Of a stretch of 64,000 nucleotides of DNA, positions 49,021 through 60,150 are shown piece by piece. The translations under genes and the position numbers were made by a program. Origin of the DNA: Terebella lapidaria (Eukaryota > Annelida > Polychaeta > Terebellida > Terebellidae); contig OX424564.1 of the NCBI GenBank assembly GCA_949152475.1, positions 35,214,165-35,278,164 on the forward strand, read 5' to 3'. The notes under the pieces are model-generated. The model did no database searches, was not told the origin of the DNA, and saw nothing but the letters and a program-made list of their open reading frames with translations. Numbering within the stretch: position 1 is the first letter of the stretch; every line of letters begins with the position of its first letter.

Positions 49021-50505
49021 TGATCTAGTCGTATTTGAGTGAGTGAATGATATCACAAAATGTCCAGAGTTGGTGTAATTGAGCTGATCTAATTCATGCA
49101 CTCGAACCTGCTTGTCCCCTTCTCATAAAATGGAATCATTTCAGTTTGGCTTCACGGAAAGACTTCGTATGTTCAATAAATATACCACAATGTTTGATGC
49201 ACTCAGTGAACCAGAGCAAGGACGTTTTGAAAGTTGGTTGCGTTGCTTTGACCATAAATGGACATTTCAGGAAATTCGAACTGAATGCAATAATCATTAG
49301 TAATCATACGCAGGCGAGTCACCAGTTACTCAATGTCCAACGTTAGGATCGGCATGCACTGTAGAATAAATCAGCAAAAAATACATATAAAGGGACACAT
49401 TATTCATAAAAATGATTACTATCGCACGCCTGAACTAAGTTCCATAAAACCGCAGCATTACTGTATGATATGATGTAATTGGTATCGGTATAACCGTTCA
49501 ACAACTTAACGAGCTACCGGAATGTTTTCCCCATATAATTAGTGCGAGCACATAACAGGGAGGAATAAACCACTCATTCCCCTGTCCCATATCAGTCACC
49601 CTCACATCACAAGAATAAGTTGAGCAGGGTATTATGTCAACACCAAACAATGCTGGAGGTGCCTTGATAGGGCGACGTTTGCTTGTATATGTACCGACAT
49701 TGTCACTACAATCTCACTACCAATCACCAAATATGATTTGATACTATCGGTATTCAATAAAACCTCCCAGAACCGGCAAGCTTCACTCGTGGCTAATCGA
49801 ATTAGCGAGGATCGACTGTATGGTTTAGTTTTCGGCATGCACACGTGCATTATGATTCGTTGATCACAACGTTGCGAAACCAAATATATTCGGCTTCGCG
49901 TTGCCTGAATATAGGAAACCGGTTGTACTAAGCATATCATACAGTAGGCAAGCCACACTCAGACATTCTGATTCTAATTAGGTTTTGTTGTAAGTTTACT
50001 AATGATCAATTGATGTCTGTATTCGATGGATCACATGTAACGTTGTAAAGTTACTGGTTCCCTTATTCGCGAAGATCCATTTCCAACATAGTCCCGGATT
50101 CAACCTTTGAATCAGCGTGCAAAAATATCAATATAAGTTGTATTAATATAATATCAATACCAGTTGTATTGTATAAAAACTATAAATTATTTGTAAATAT
50201 CAATTTTAGTTTTATTATATTAGTTAATTCGTATTCATGACTATGGATTTGACGTTACTGGTACTGATATTCAATATTTTGTCGTATTTGTAAAATTTAT
50301 GTTTAACGATATCGTTTTTAAATGAAGTTTATTGATCGTATGCATGTGATATATTTGATGTATATCGGGCATCATTACAAAGCAAATAGAAACAGCATAT
50401 CGAGTCAATACAAACTCCATTCAAACATCTACACATATGTTATTCAAATATTGATTTTACTCAATCGCTGATAATAAACTGCATATTCCTGTAGCTTCGT
50501 GTAAC
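49021..50505. other. Intergenic, between the SVEP1-like and dystroglycan-like genes
   Basis: A minus-strand frame at 49632-49958 includes SSLIRLATSEACRFWEVLLN, which I take to be translated repeat DNA, not a gene. No piece resembling the second cadherin-like domain, the membrane span or the tail of dystroglycan is visible on the minus strand here. Confidence 0.4.
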
Positions 50506-52700
50506 CATGATAACTTTATGTTTTGTTATCTTCTGATAATGCTCTTGTATGATTTGTGTTTCTTTCGAGATAATGTTTGTATATGTTATATTTTACCTTT
50601 TGTAATATGTTTGAGGGTTCTATAATTTCTTCAGATAGCATTTCAGGTGGAATGTTTTGATCTGTTAGTGTATTTTTTAGGTTCATTGTTTTCGTCTGTC
50701 AATATTCTTGTGGGTTCTGTAATATTTCTGTAGGTTTGATGTTTCATTCTGGTAATAGTTCTGTATGTTCAATATTATCGTCCGGTAATATTTCTGCAGG
50801 TTCAAAATTATTTTGTGGTAATACTTCTGTAGGTTCAATAATAATTATCGTCCGGTAATATTTCTGTAGGTTCAATGTTACTTTCCGGTAATATTTCTGT
50901 AGGTTCATTGTTGTTTTCTGGCATCATTTTTGTAGGTTTGAAGTTATCTTCTGGTAATATTCTTGTAGGCTCTATGTTATTTTCCGGTAAAATTTTTATG
51001 GGTTCAATGTTATCTGGCAATATTTCTGTAGGTTCAATCGTGTCTTCCGGTTATATTTCTGTTGGTTCAATATTCTCTTCTGGGAATATTTCTGTGGGTT
51101 CAATATTATCTTCTGGCAACATTCCTGTGGGTTCTATGTTATCCTTTGGTAATATTTCTGTAGGTTCAATGTCATCTTCTGGTAATATTTCTGTAGGTTC
51201 AATGTTATCTTCTGGCAATATTTCTGTAGGTTCAATGTTATCTCCTGGTGATATTTCTGTAGGTTCAATGTTTTCTTCTGGTAATATTTCTGTAGGTTCA
51301 ATGTTATCTTCTGGCAATATTTCTGTAGGTTCAATGTTATCTTCTGGCAATATTTCTGTAGGTTCAATGTTATCTTCTGGTAATATTTCTGTAGGTTCAA
51401 TGTTTTCGTCGGGTGATATTTCTGTAGGTTCAATGTTTGCTTCTGGTAATATTTCTGTAGGTTCAACGTTATCTTCTGGCAATATTTCTGTAGGTTCAAT
51501 GTTATCTTCTGGTAATATTTCTGTAGGTTCAATGTCATCTTCTGGTAATATTTCTGTAGGTTCAATGTTATCTTCTGGCAATATTTGTGTCAGTTCAATG
51601 TTATCTTCTGGTAATATTTGTGTCGGTTCAATGTTGTCTTCTGGCAATATTTCTGTAGGTTCAATGTTATTTTCTGGTAATATTTCTTTGGGTTCAATGT
51701 CATCTTCTGGTAATATTTCTGTAGGTTCAATATTATCTTCTGGCAATATTTCCGTAGGTTCAATGTTATCTTCTGGTAATATTTTTGTGGGTTCTATGTT
51801 ATCCTTTGGCAATAATTCTGTTGGTTCAATGTTATCTTCTGGTAATATTTCTGTAGGTTCAATGTCATCTTCTGGTAATATTTCTGTAGGTTCAATGTTA
51901 TCTTCTGGTAATATTTCTGTAGGTTCAATGTCATCTTCTGGTAATGTTTCTGTAGGTTCAATGTTATCTTCTGGTAATATTTCTGTAGGTTCAATGTCAT
52001 CTTCTGGTAATATTTCTGTAGGTTCAATGTTATCTTCTGGCAATATTTCTGTGGGTTCAATGTTATTTTCTGGGAATATTTCTGTGGGTTCAATGTTATC
52101 TTCTGGTAATATTTCTGTAGGTTCAATGTTATCTTCTGGCAAAATTTCTGTAGGTTCAATGTTATCTTCTGGCAATATTTCTGTAGGTTCAATGTCATCT
52201 TCTGGTAATATTTCTGTAGGTTCAATGTTATCTTCTGGCAATATTTCTGTGGGTTCAATGTTGTCTTCTGGTAATATTTGTGTCGGTTCAATGTCATCTT
52301 CTGGTAATATTTCTGTAAGTTCAATGTTATCTTCTGGTAATATTTCTGTAGGTTCAATGTTATCTTCTGGCAATATTTCTGTGGGTTCAATGTTATTTTC
52401 TGGGAATATTTCTGTGGGTTCAATGTTATCTTCTGGCAATATTTCTGTAGGTTCAATGTTTGCTTCTGGTAATATTTCTGTAGGTTCAATATTATTTTCT
52501 GGTAATATTTCTGTAAGTTCAATGTTATCTTCTGGCAATATTTCTGCAGGTTCAATGTAATCTTCTGGTAATATTTTTGTGGGTTCAATGTTGTCTTCTG
52601 GTAATATGTCTGTAGGCTCAATATTATTTTCTGGTAATGTTTCTGTAAGTTTAAAGTTTTTTTCTGGTATTACTCTGGTAGGTTGTATGCTTTCTTCTAC
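50506..52700 (-). repeat. 33-bp coding minisatellite (unit ILPEDNIEPTE)
   Basis: The array has about 60 units, tightly conserved from about 52600 to 51060, decaying at both edges. Below 51050 it stays in frame for six to seven more units (to about 50837), then frames shift and the units fade out by about 50510. The opposite strand is also open across the array (561 codons of SGNISVGSMLS type), a consequence of the 33-bp period. Confidence 0.9.
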
Positions 52701-55687
52701 TAATATCTCTGTATGTTGATCGTTAATCTTTGTTAATATTTCTGTATTTTCTATGTTAGTTTGAGACGATTTTGCTCTAGACTCGACATCATCTTGGGTT
52801 GATGTTTCTGTGGATTTGATGTTATGTTGTGACAATATTTGTGTAGTTTCTACATGCGCAGGTAATGGTGCTGTGTAGCCGGTACTGCGCTGGGTTGAAC
52901 TGGTTTGTTCTGATGATGCCCGGATATCTTCCATTGGACTTGCAGCAACTGGGGTGAGTATTCCTGGAGCTGATCGTGTAGTCACAGGAGGCGTGTTTAG
53001 AACATCACTCGTGGTCGTATGTTGAATAACAGAGGCTGAGTTCCCTGCTACCGTGTGTTTGGAATCAGTCATTGCGATTTGAGTGTTGATTTCATATTGC
53101 ATTTGGCTTGACGGTGTTGATGGAAGTGGGGGTGTGGCATTATCCATTTCCGATGGAAAGATAGGATACGAAGTCGGAATCACGTCAGAACTCGGCTTTA
53201 TGATATCTGAAGAACTTGATGGTTCTACTTTCACGGCAGATGAAAGCAATGTTGTCGATGGCAAGCGTAGGTTAGTTTGGATACTGATGAAAGTAGACGA
53301 AGTACTGTGCATGTGGGATGGTGACAGCTGAGGCACAACAGAAGACCGGTGCTCAGAGAAGAGGAGTGATGTTTCTGGCAAGCTCACGCTAGATGTTGAT
53401 GGTGGTGTTTCTTGCATTGATGAATCTAAAGTAGTGCGAATTGATTCCTGGCGAAAGGGCGAAGTAACCAATAGTATGTCACCACTGTGGGAAGAATGTA
53501 ATGGTGGTGTCATTGATGTCATGGTAGCAAACTCCAAACTTGAACCCAACTGAGTGCGAGACTGTTTACTGATGATGATATTTTCTACAGATGGGGACTC
53601 TGAAATTGTGCCAGATGTGAACTCCAATCCTGCAGTGCTGTATATTGGAGTTTCCAATGAATCTGTTTCGAATAGTGGCGTTTCTATCACTGAATTTGAC
53701 AGTATTCTTGTTTGGAACATGGATCGAGATATGGTCACGCTTTCAGGATTGAGGAACTCGATGAACGATGATGAACTCGTGTCAGATATATAAACGCTAG
53801 AGAATATATAATCACTTATTGTAGGTGAGTCTGAGAACTCTTGTACTTCAGTAGTCGTGACATCAGCACCAACAGAATCCGAATAATACATCGTTGATGA
53901 AATTATTGTCCAAAGTGACATATCGACGTCGGTTTTGATGTCTGGAACTGTGGTCAAGGACATGTTGATTTCATAGCTCCAACCAGTGGGTGATAAATCC
54001 GAAAGTGAAATATCTATGTCATTCGATGACAGAGTAGATGATTGCATTAAGGAAGGCGAAACAAAATAGCTCATTATTTCTGCTGATGAATGAAAAGTTG
54101 ACAGAAACGTAGTTAACTGGAAAATGTTGGAAGGAAATACTTCTGAAGAGAATGCGACAGAAGCTGATGAAATATATTCATATGATATCGCTGTTGAATC
54201 GTCTACAATTGTAGATTCACTGATTTCAAATGAGGGCTTCAATGGGCTCGTTGAAATGATCTCTGGTGAAAAGTCAGATGCAAATGTTGTATGAATGAAT
54301 TCTGACGAGAGATCTTCAAAAGAAGAGATGATATCCGCTGATGACCGTGGTACTTGTGTTGGTAAGATGACGGTATCATATGAAGTTGTTTGACTTTGGG
54401 CTTCAATAACTGTTGACTTTGATGACGGTGATCCCGCTAGCAGTGTGGATGGTGGGTGTTGTTCCTCAGAAATTGTTGATGAACTTGAGGAAGATACTCG
54501 TGTGGCTGGCACGGTTGGGTACGGGATAGGTGTGGGTAATGGTGTGTGCCATGGAACCTTTCTTCTCTTCAATGTCTTTGGCATGGTCACATCTACAACG
54601 AACCAGCCGACCACACTAACACCTATCTCGTTGGACAGCCGCCCCGACTGCACAATGTGCGTCATAACTTGTTCAATGTCTTGAAGGAAGTTATGGTCTC
54701 CACATACGGTCCAGGAAAGTTCTGTTTTCGCTGCTGTGGGTCCCGCATGTGGTAGAACTCCTGGTCCAGCTGAGAGCACGGACTGGTTCAACAGTTTCTG
54801 GATCGCTGGGCTTCTTCGTCGCATCAGCGTGAAGCTCGTAGTGTCTTTCTGCATAAAGTGTGCAGCTTTAGACAGGAGTTTGACACGATCTCTTGCAGCC
54901 ATTGTTTCCATTTCAACCCCTAACAACAAGGTTATCTTGGCGACCTTGTCATCCCAGTTACAACTGGCATCTTGCTCTAAATCTCTGAGCTGTTCATGTG
55001 ATCTTAGGAGATCGTTCTGTTGTTTTTCTAACCCGTTACTCCCACGACGCCCAGCACGTATCCTGATCACGAACACTGTGTGTGCAGACGTTATGCCAGC
55101 CGTGGCTGTGACATGCATCATAACGTCCCCGAGATCGACGAGATCCGGGACTCCACTGAGAGTGGTATTGTTTCTATCCAGGTAGAGCCAGGAGGGGAGT
55201 GATTTTCCTTCGTTGATCGTCATCTGGTAAACATAGCAGTTGTGGCAGCATAAGTTGATGGGAACAAAAATGACTAATATCTGATATATGGCTCTGTACT
55301 GAATTCCATTTGAGTACCTTGAAGAATTTAATTGCAAACATGGGCATTCTACTATACAAATATCTACTCTACAAAAAGCAAGTCTCACTGTAATTGTGAG
55401 TCGATATTTACCTGGTAGTTTCCGGTACTAGCGAGGAATGCGCTATGAGGGACCGTGAAGTTGAAGAGTCTGCCGACCGTGGCATCCACGTCTGGTACGC
55501 CTAGGTGTACAGCTACAGTCTCTGGCTGTTCACCTATCTCGTCGTGAGGGGTTAGCTTCCCTAGGACCTTCTGTCGTAGCCACTGGATCCACCGACAGTG
55601 ACACTCCCCAACAAAAGATAACAGTACAAACATGACGACCAGGGTGTGCACTATGTTGTGGTTTCTGTGTGCCCGCCTGGCCATCAT
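51051..55687 (-). CDS. DAG1: Dystroglycan N-terminal half with a giant 11-residue repeat
   Basis: Exon 1 is 55687-55412 (92 codons, phase 0, donor CAG/GTAAAT); exon 2 is 55223-51051 (acceptor TTTTACCAG). Together they give 1482 residues. Residues 1-30 are a signal peptide. Then comes the first dystroglycan cadherin-like domain: GVPDVDATVGRLFNFTVP and SLPSWLYLDRNNTTLSGVP line up with vertebrate alpha-dystroglycan. Next is its S6-like domain with both conserved cysteines (ASCNWDD and WTVCGDHN) and VSVVGWFVV. KRRK before WHTPLPTPIP matches the position of the vertebrate furin site. After it comes a Ser/Thr-rich mucin-like region of about 550 residues, then about 49 units of ILPEDNIEPTE up to a TAA at 51051-51053. 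The repeat frame continues past this stop. The second cadherin-like domain and all of beta-dystroglycan are absent here. As read, the product would be secreted. Confidence 0.72.
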
Positions 55688-56329
55688 CCAACTATGTGGT
55701 CGCCAAACGGCGCAGTGCGATCACCACATATATCGTCATTCATCATACCACACAACTCAAGTTCTTGACCATTCTGATGTTGTTTAATTGATATGTGTGA
55801 TCTCGTCCGTGTGAATCGCTGTGGCATGATTTGCAGTTTAATATGGCACCGAACTATTTTGAAACACCCTGAACGTAATAAAGTACTAGTGTTTTGAGAC
55901 GGTTATGAATGTTTTCCATCGACTCAATGAAAGTTCGTGTTCGCTCTGTGGATTTGGTGCTTGGATCGTAGTCCATGATCCCAAAAATACATCTCCAATA
56001 CAGCATAGTAGAAAACACGCCTTATCAAAACGTGGACATTCGGTAATCAATATTTGGCATTTTGACGTGATATAATCATTAATCACTGCACAAAGTACTG
56101 AAAAACAAATACTTCATCAATCAATAGTACCTCGACAACACAATCAATAGTACCCGGCAACACAATCAATAACACAATCGATAGGTGACATCTGCCCTAG
56201 TAGTCAACAACATCGGTGAGTCGCCCCTCACTGGAAGCCCAATGAATATTCATTTGCGACATAGATATATGTAATACTAACTTGAAGAGAGCATGGACAT
56301 TGCTTAAGGGGGTCTTGTATCTTATGCTT
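55688..56329. other. Upstream of the dystroglycan-like gene
   Basis: No clear TATA box or initiator could be chosen. Two copies of 'caacacaatcaatagtacc' type sequence lie near 56130-56165. Nothing else is recognised. Confidence 0.35.
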
Positions 56330-56695
56330 TGCTCTCTTCCCAGAAATACCAAAATTGGCAACACTTCCTCAACTTGGCAATATTCGTTTTCAGAGATGTT
56401 AAAATTATATATTTTTGCTGGATCGACAATTTATATCACAAATGGTAACATCTTACATCTGAGACGCCGGAATTGGCAAAATTCTTTTTGGCATTATTTT
56501 CTTTTATGAGATTTTCTAATTGGCAGGATTTTCAAGATAAAAAAGTCAACATGTATCTTGGAGATGTCAAACTGGCAACATCTTTTACCAAAATTATCAA
56601 AATGGCAAAATTCTAATTCTGACTCGCCAAGTTGGCACATTTTTGAGATATGGCATTGTGGCAATGTTTTTTTTCTCTAGATTTCCTTTTTTTTT
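56330..56695. repeat. Degenerate minisatellite with AATTGGCAAAAT core
   Basis: About ten loose units built on 'aattggcaacatctt' / 'tggcaaaattct' are present. Related units resume at 58480-58545 on the far side of the hairpin-ended element, so the element sits inside the array. Confidence 0.5.
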
Positions 56696-58378
56696 AGGTT
56701 ACCGGACCTTTGGTCCGATAACCTATTGCCGTCACGTTGCGTCCGTCGTCCGTCCGTCCACATTTTTATCTTTAAAGTGTACGGTCCAATCTTTCTGAAA
56801 ATTTGGGAAAACATACCTTAAAATAATTCAAGAAGGAGGTATTTTTTAGTTCTTTGATTTTTCAAATTTTCTCAAAATGGCGGCCGTTTTCGTCGAAAAA
56901 CGCTCGATTTTGGTGACCATTTTCTAAAAAGCTGTCTAATCAGTTCTGAGATTTTTGTTTAAAAACATTCCTCTTATGTACCTTTGTGATGTGTATAAGT
57001 TTTGTTGCCCTTGAATCGCCGATCTCCGTGTGGCGGCCATTTTGAATTTTTGACGGGTCGACGAAAAAAAAATTTTCGCCCCGAATCGCATTACTATCCA
57101 TTTTGGGCCATTTACATCCCAAAAAAATGTTTCACCCTTTGTAAAAAATTTTGGACTTAGAAAATTTTTGGCACTTTTTTCCTTCATAATGGGAGCTGCC
57201 CGGACTGTACTCATAGAACACTTGAAGATAGAGCTTAGAAATTGGCACTTTCAAATGGTAAGTCATATATTGTGACTTGTGGGGTAACCTTGAATTTGAC
57301 CTTGGATAACCTTGAAAAATGCCCAAATTTGCACCTCGTCTGTTTTTTCTCGAAAACTGTCTTATCACTTTTGAGATTTTTGTTTCAAAACATGCTAATG
57401 GATGTCCTTGACATTGTTTATAAAGATGGAGTGCCTTGAATCAATCGATAGGTCAAAAATTATAGCTCAAATGGCCCAAAAAGGCCTAAAATTAAGTTTT
57501 TAGCTGTTTTCTCGAAAACTGCCTGATCGGTTTTCAGATTTTTGTTTCAAACCATGCTGATTGGGTCCTTGACATTGTTTATGAAGATGGAGTGCCTTCA
57601 ATCGATCGATAGGCCCAAAATTATGGCCCAAAAAGGCTCAAAATTTAGTTTTTGGTTGTTTTCTCGAAAACTATCTGATCAGTTTTGAGATTTTTGTTTC
57701 AAAACATGCTAATTGGGGTTCTTTACATTGTTTATTAAGAGAAGTGCCTTGAATTGATGGAAAGCCCAATCTGTGGGCTGGAGAGGCTTAATCAGGCCGA
57801 TATATACAAATTGCCATATAGGGCAAAAACGCTTGTACATAGGGCTTAGGTTTGTATTATAAGCATATAGAAAGTCATATATGAATGCATCTTTTTGTGA
57901 CCTTGCCATTGACCTCAGATGACCTTGGAGGCTGAATCTCAAGGTCACGGGGACATGAAATGTGTAAATTGGCCTCTATAGACGAAATGCTTGTAGATAG
58001 GTTATGTTTATATTATGAGCATTTAGGAAGTCTTTTGGTGACCTTGTTTCTGACCTCAGATGACCTTGAGTACTAAATCTCAATGTCCGATCTAACATGA
58101 TATGTGTAAAATGGCTTTTGGGGCTAAAACAATTGGCTTGTGAAGGCTTAATCTCAAGGTCATGCCTGACCTGAAATGTGTAAATTTGCCTTTACGGACA
58201 CAATACTTGTAGATAGACATTATATTTGTATTATCAATATATGTTGTATACAAAATTATATACAGCACACCTAATGGTGACATTGACGTATGTACAGAAA
58301 GATGACCTTGATGGATAAATCTCACCTGTGGTGCTTGAACCAAAATTGTCCGGTAACCTATCTCAGCCCTTGGGCTAA
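56696..58378. mobile_element. Hairpin-ended non-autonomous element, copy B
   Basis: The left end AGGTTACCGGACCTTTGGTC runs into a 27-bp imperfect palindrome (GGTTA-CGGACC-TTT-GGTCCG-TAACC). The right end is GTCCGGTAACC followed by TTAGCCCTTGGGCTAA without the final decay seen in copy A. Three related internal blocks of about 120 bp (57340-57730) repeat 'tttgttgttttctcgaaaact ... gtttcaaaacatgct' in varied form. TGACCTTGA-type motifs are frequent in the right half. No transposase frame. Confidence 0.65.
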
Positions 58379-59584
58379 TTTTTTTATAAGCCCAAATTTA
58401 CAATCTTGAAATTTACAATCAAGCCCAAATTTTCTTAATGAGAAATCGATTAAATTTTTACTCTGAATGGTGGACATTAGCAAATTTTTGTTTCAGAGAT
58501 TCAAAACTGGCAATATTTTATTTCTGAGATGTCCGAATTGGCAAACGTATCATTTCTGTGGGGCGACCTATAATCTCTGTAATTAAGCAGATGAACAATG
58601 TTGGACATCTTTTCTGCTTGGAATTTACTCACACTGCTTTTTTTTACATTAGTTTAGACATGGTTAGTGCATAATCACAATATGTGGCGCCTCGAAACCA
58701 TAGGATAACATAACTTTACCCGGATATATATATCGTTTTTCCCGTTCATCAGGTGATATATTCTTGCATCACGAATGAATACCTAGAATCAGAAAATTTC
58801 CTCTCCCGAAGCCGATTCCATGGACGAGGTTTACAAAATCAATGGACGTTGTCAAAATTTGAATTAATTAATTATGACTTCCATTAGACCGAATTTGGAA
58901 AATTTCGCTAACCCTAATATTTATCACCATTGGTTGATTTGTACATTGTGAGCCAGTAATTACGCAACTGTATATAATTGATAGCATTATTTTTTGGTTC
59001 GTAGTTGGTCTTTTTGTGATATGAATTGTTTTGTCAGCGGGAAATTGTCAATATCTGCCTGTGGTATGGTGCTCGTAAATGTTCTATAGGCATGTCCGAG
59101 GATTGTTACCACTATTGTTGCAAGAAACCATACCATTGTTTCAAAATGTAATTCCATAAGGTTATTGGTGATACTGAGCCAATTACTTGGATAAATACAA
59201 ACAATAGAATCGAAACCAATATGCCTGTCCACACCAAAACAGATAACGAGAAACAGGTCCACCGGAAGACAAAAGGAGATAGGTGCAATGTAGTTGGTTC
59301 AATTGCATGTATTTACCTTCCGTCAGCATTGTAATGCATGTCGATTTTTGCTGTGTTTCATCCATTATATCCAAAATGCCATATAAAGTTCACTGTCAGC
59401 TGTGTTGATGCAATTAAAACTTCTCCTTTGCGAATAAATGCTTTTCATGCAAAATTTGATTTGTCGATATCATAACCTTGCAAATAAAATCACATAATGA
59501 ATTTTGTTTGTTACTTTGTGACAGTTGTGTAAATGTGTAGAATTGTGTAACAACCGAGTTGTCCAATGGGTAGCGAGTGAATGC
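58379..59584. other. Intergenic, nothing recognised
   Basis: The minisatellite tail lies at 58480-58545; otherwise AT-rich sequence without domains. The minus-strand frame at 58987-59374 has hydrophobic stretches but no support. Confidence 0.35.
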
Positions 59585-59880
59585 TTATGCTGTAAGTTTT
59601 AGCTTACCGACCCATACGGGTCGTACGTCCGGCAAGTTATTATTTGGCGTCATGAAATTTTCTGAAAATTCTACAAAACGTACCTTGGTGTGATACCCGA
59701 GACGTTTTTTTTTGCTCTTTTGATTGAATCGTTTTTGGTCTGTTGGCGGCCAATTTGACCCAATTTCAAACTTGATGATGGATCTTTCGGTATCTTGAAA
59801 ATGACCTTGAGTGATAAACATCTAGGTCACACTTGGCCTGAAAATATGTGAATTGACCTCCTATAAATACATATCAATGC
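59585..59880. repeat. Diverged relative of the hairpin-ended family
   Basis: It starts AGCTTACCGACCCATACGGG, a palindrome of the same plan (CGACCC-atac-GGGTCG) as the left ends of copies A to C, and includes 'gaaaatgaccttgagtgataaa'. It is truncated and runs into the LINE scrap. Confidence 0.4.
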
Positions 59881-59889
59881 CAATGTATT

Positions 59890-60150
59890 GGACAATATCA
59901 TTTACAAAAAATAGAGAAAAAGTAAGGCCCTAAATTTGATCCCGGGGGCACACCAGCTCTTATTACCAACCATTCAGAATGTTGTCCATTAATTAACACT
60001 CGCTGCTTATGATCGAACAAATAGCTTCCCAACCAGTTCAGTAGATTGCCATGCATTCCAAAGGTGAGCATCTTGTGTAACAAACCGTCTGTTAAACGCC
60101 TTAGAAATATCAAGATTTATTACACATCAAACTGATGCAGAACCGTAACG
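59890..60150 (-). mobile_element. LINE reverse-transcriptase fragment
   Basis: Minus-strand translation gives LLHKMLTFGMHGNLLNWLGS, then YLFDHKQRVLINGQHSEW and AGVPPGSNLGPYFFSIF. This is the classic non-LTR reverse-transcriptase stretch (LLxKLxxxGIxGxLLxWxxSYL...QRVxINGxxS...GVPQGSILGPLLF). A piece of the preceding motif, INLDISKAF, lies just upstream in another frame. GVPPGSNLGP replaces the usual GVPQGSILGP, and the frame changes and ends within 100 codons, so this is a dead fragment of a Jockey/CR1-like LINE. Confidence 0.75.

Noticed and set aside
49632-49958. 108-codon minus-strand frame as the missing dystroglycan C-terminus
   Set aside because: It shows no cadherin-like, membrane-span or beta-dystroglycan features; looks like translated repeat.
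50875-52560. 561-codon plus-strand frame as a gene
   Set aside because: It is the antisense of the 33-bp dystroglycan-like repeat; kept only as a low-interest finding.
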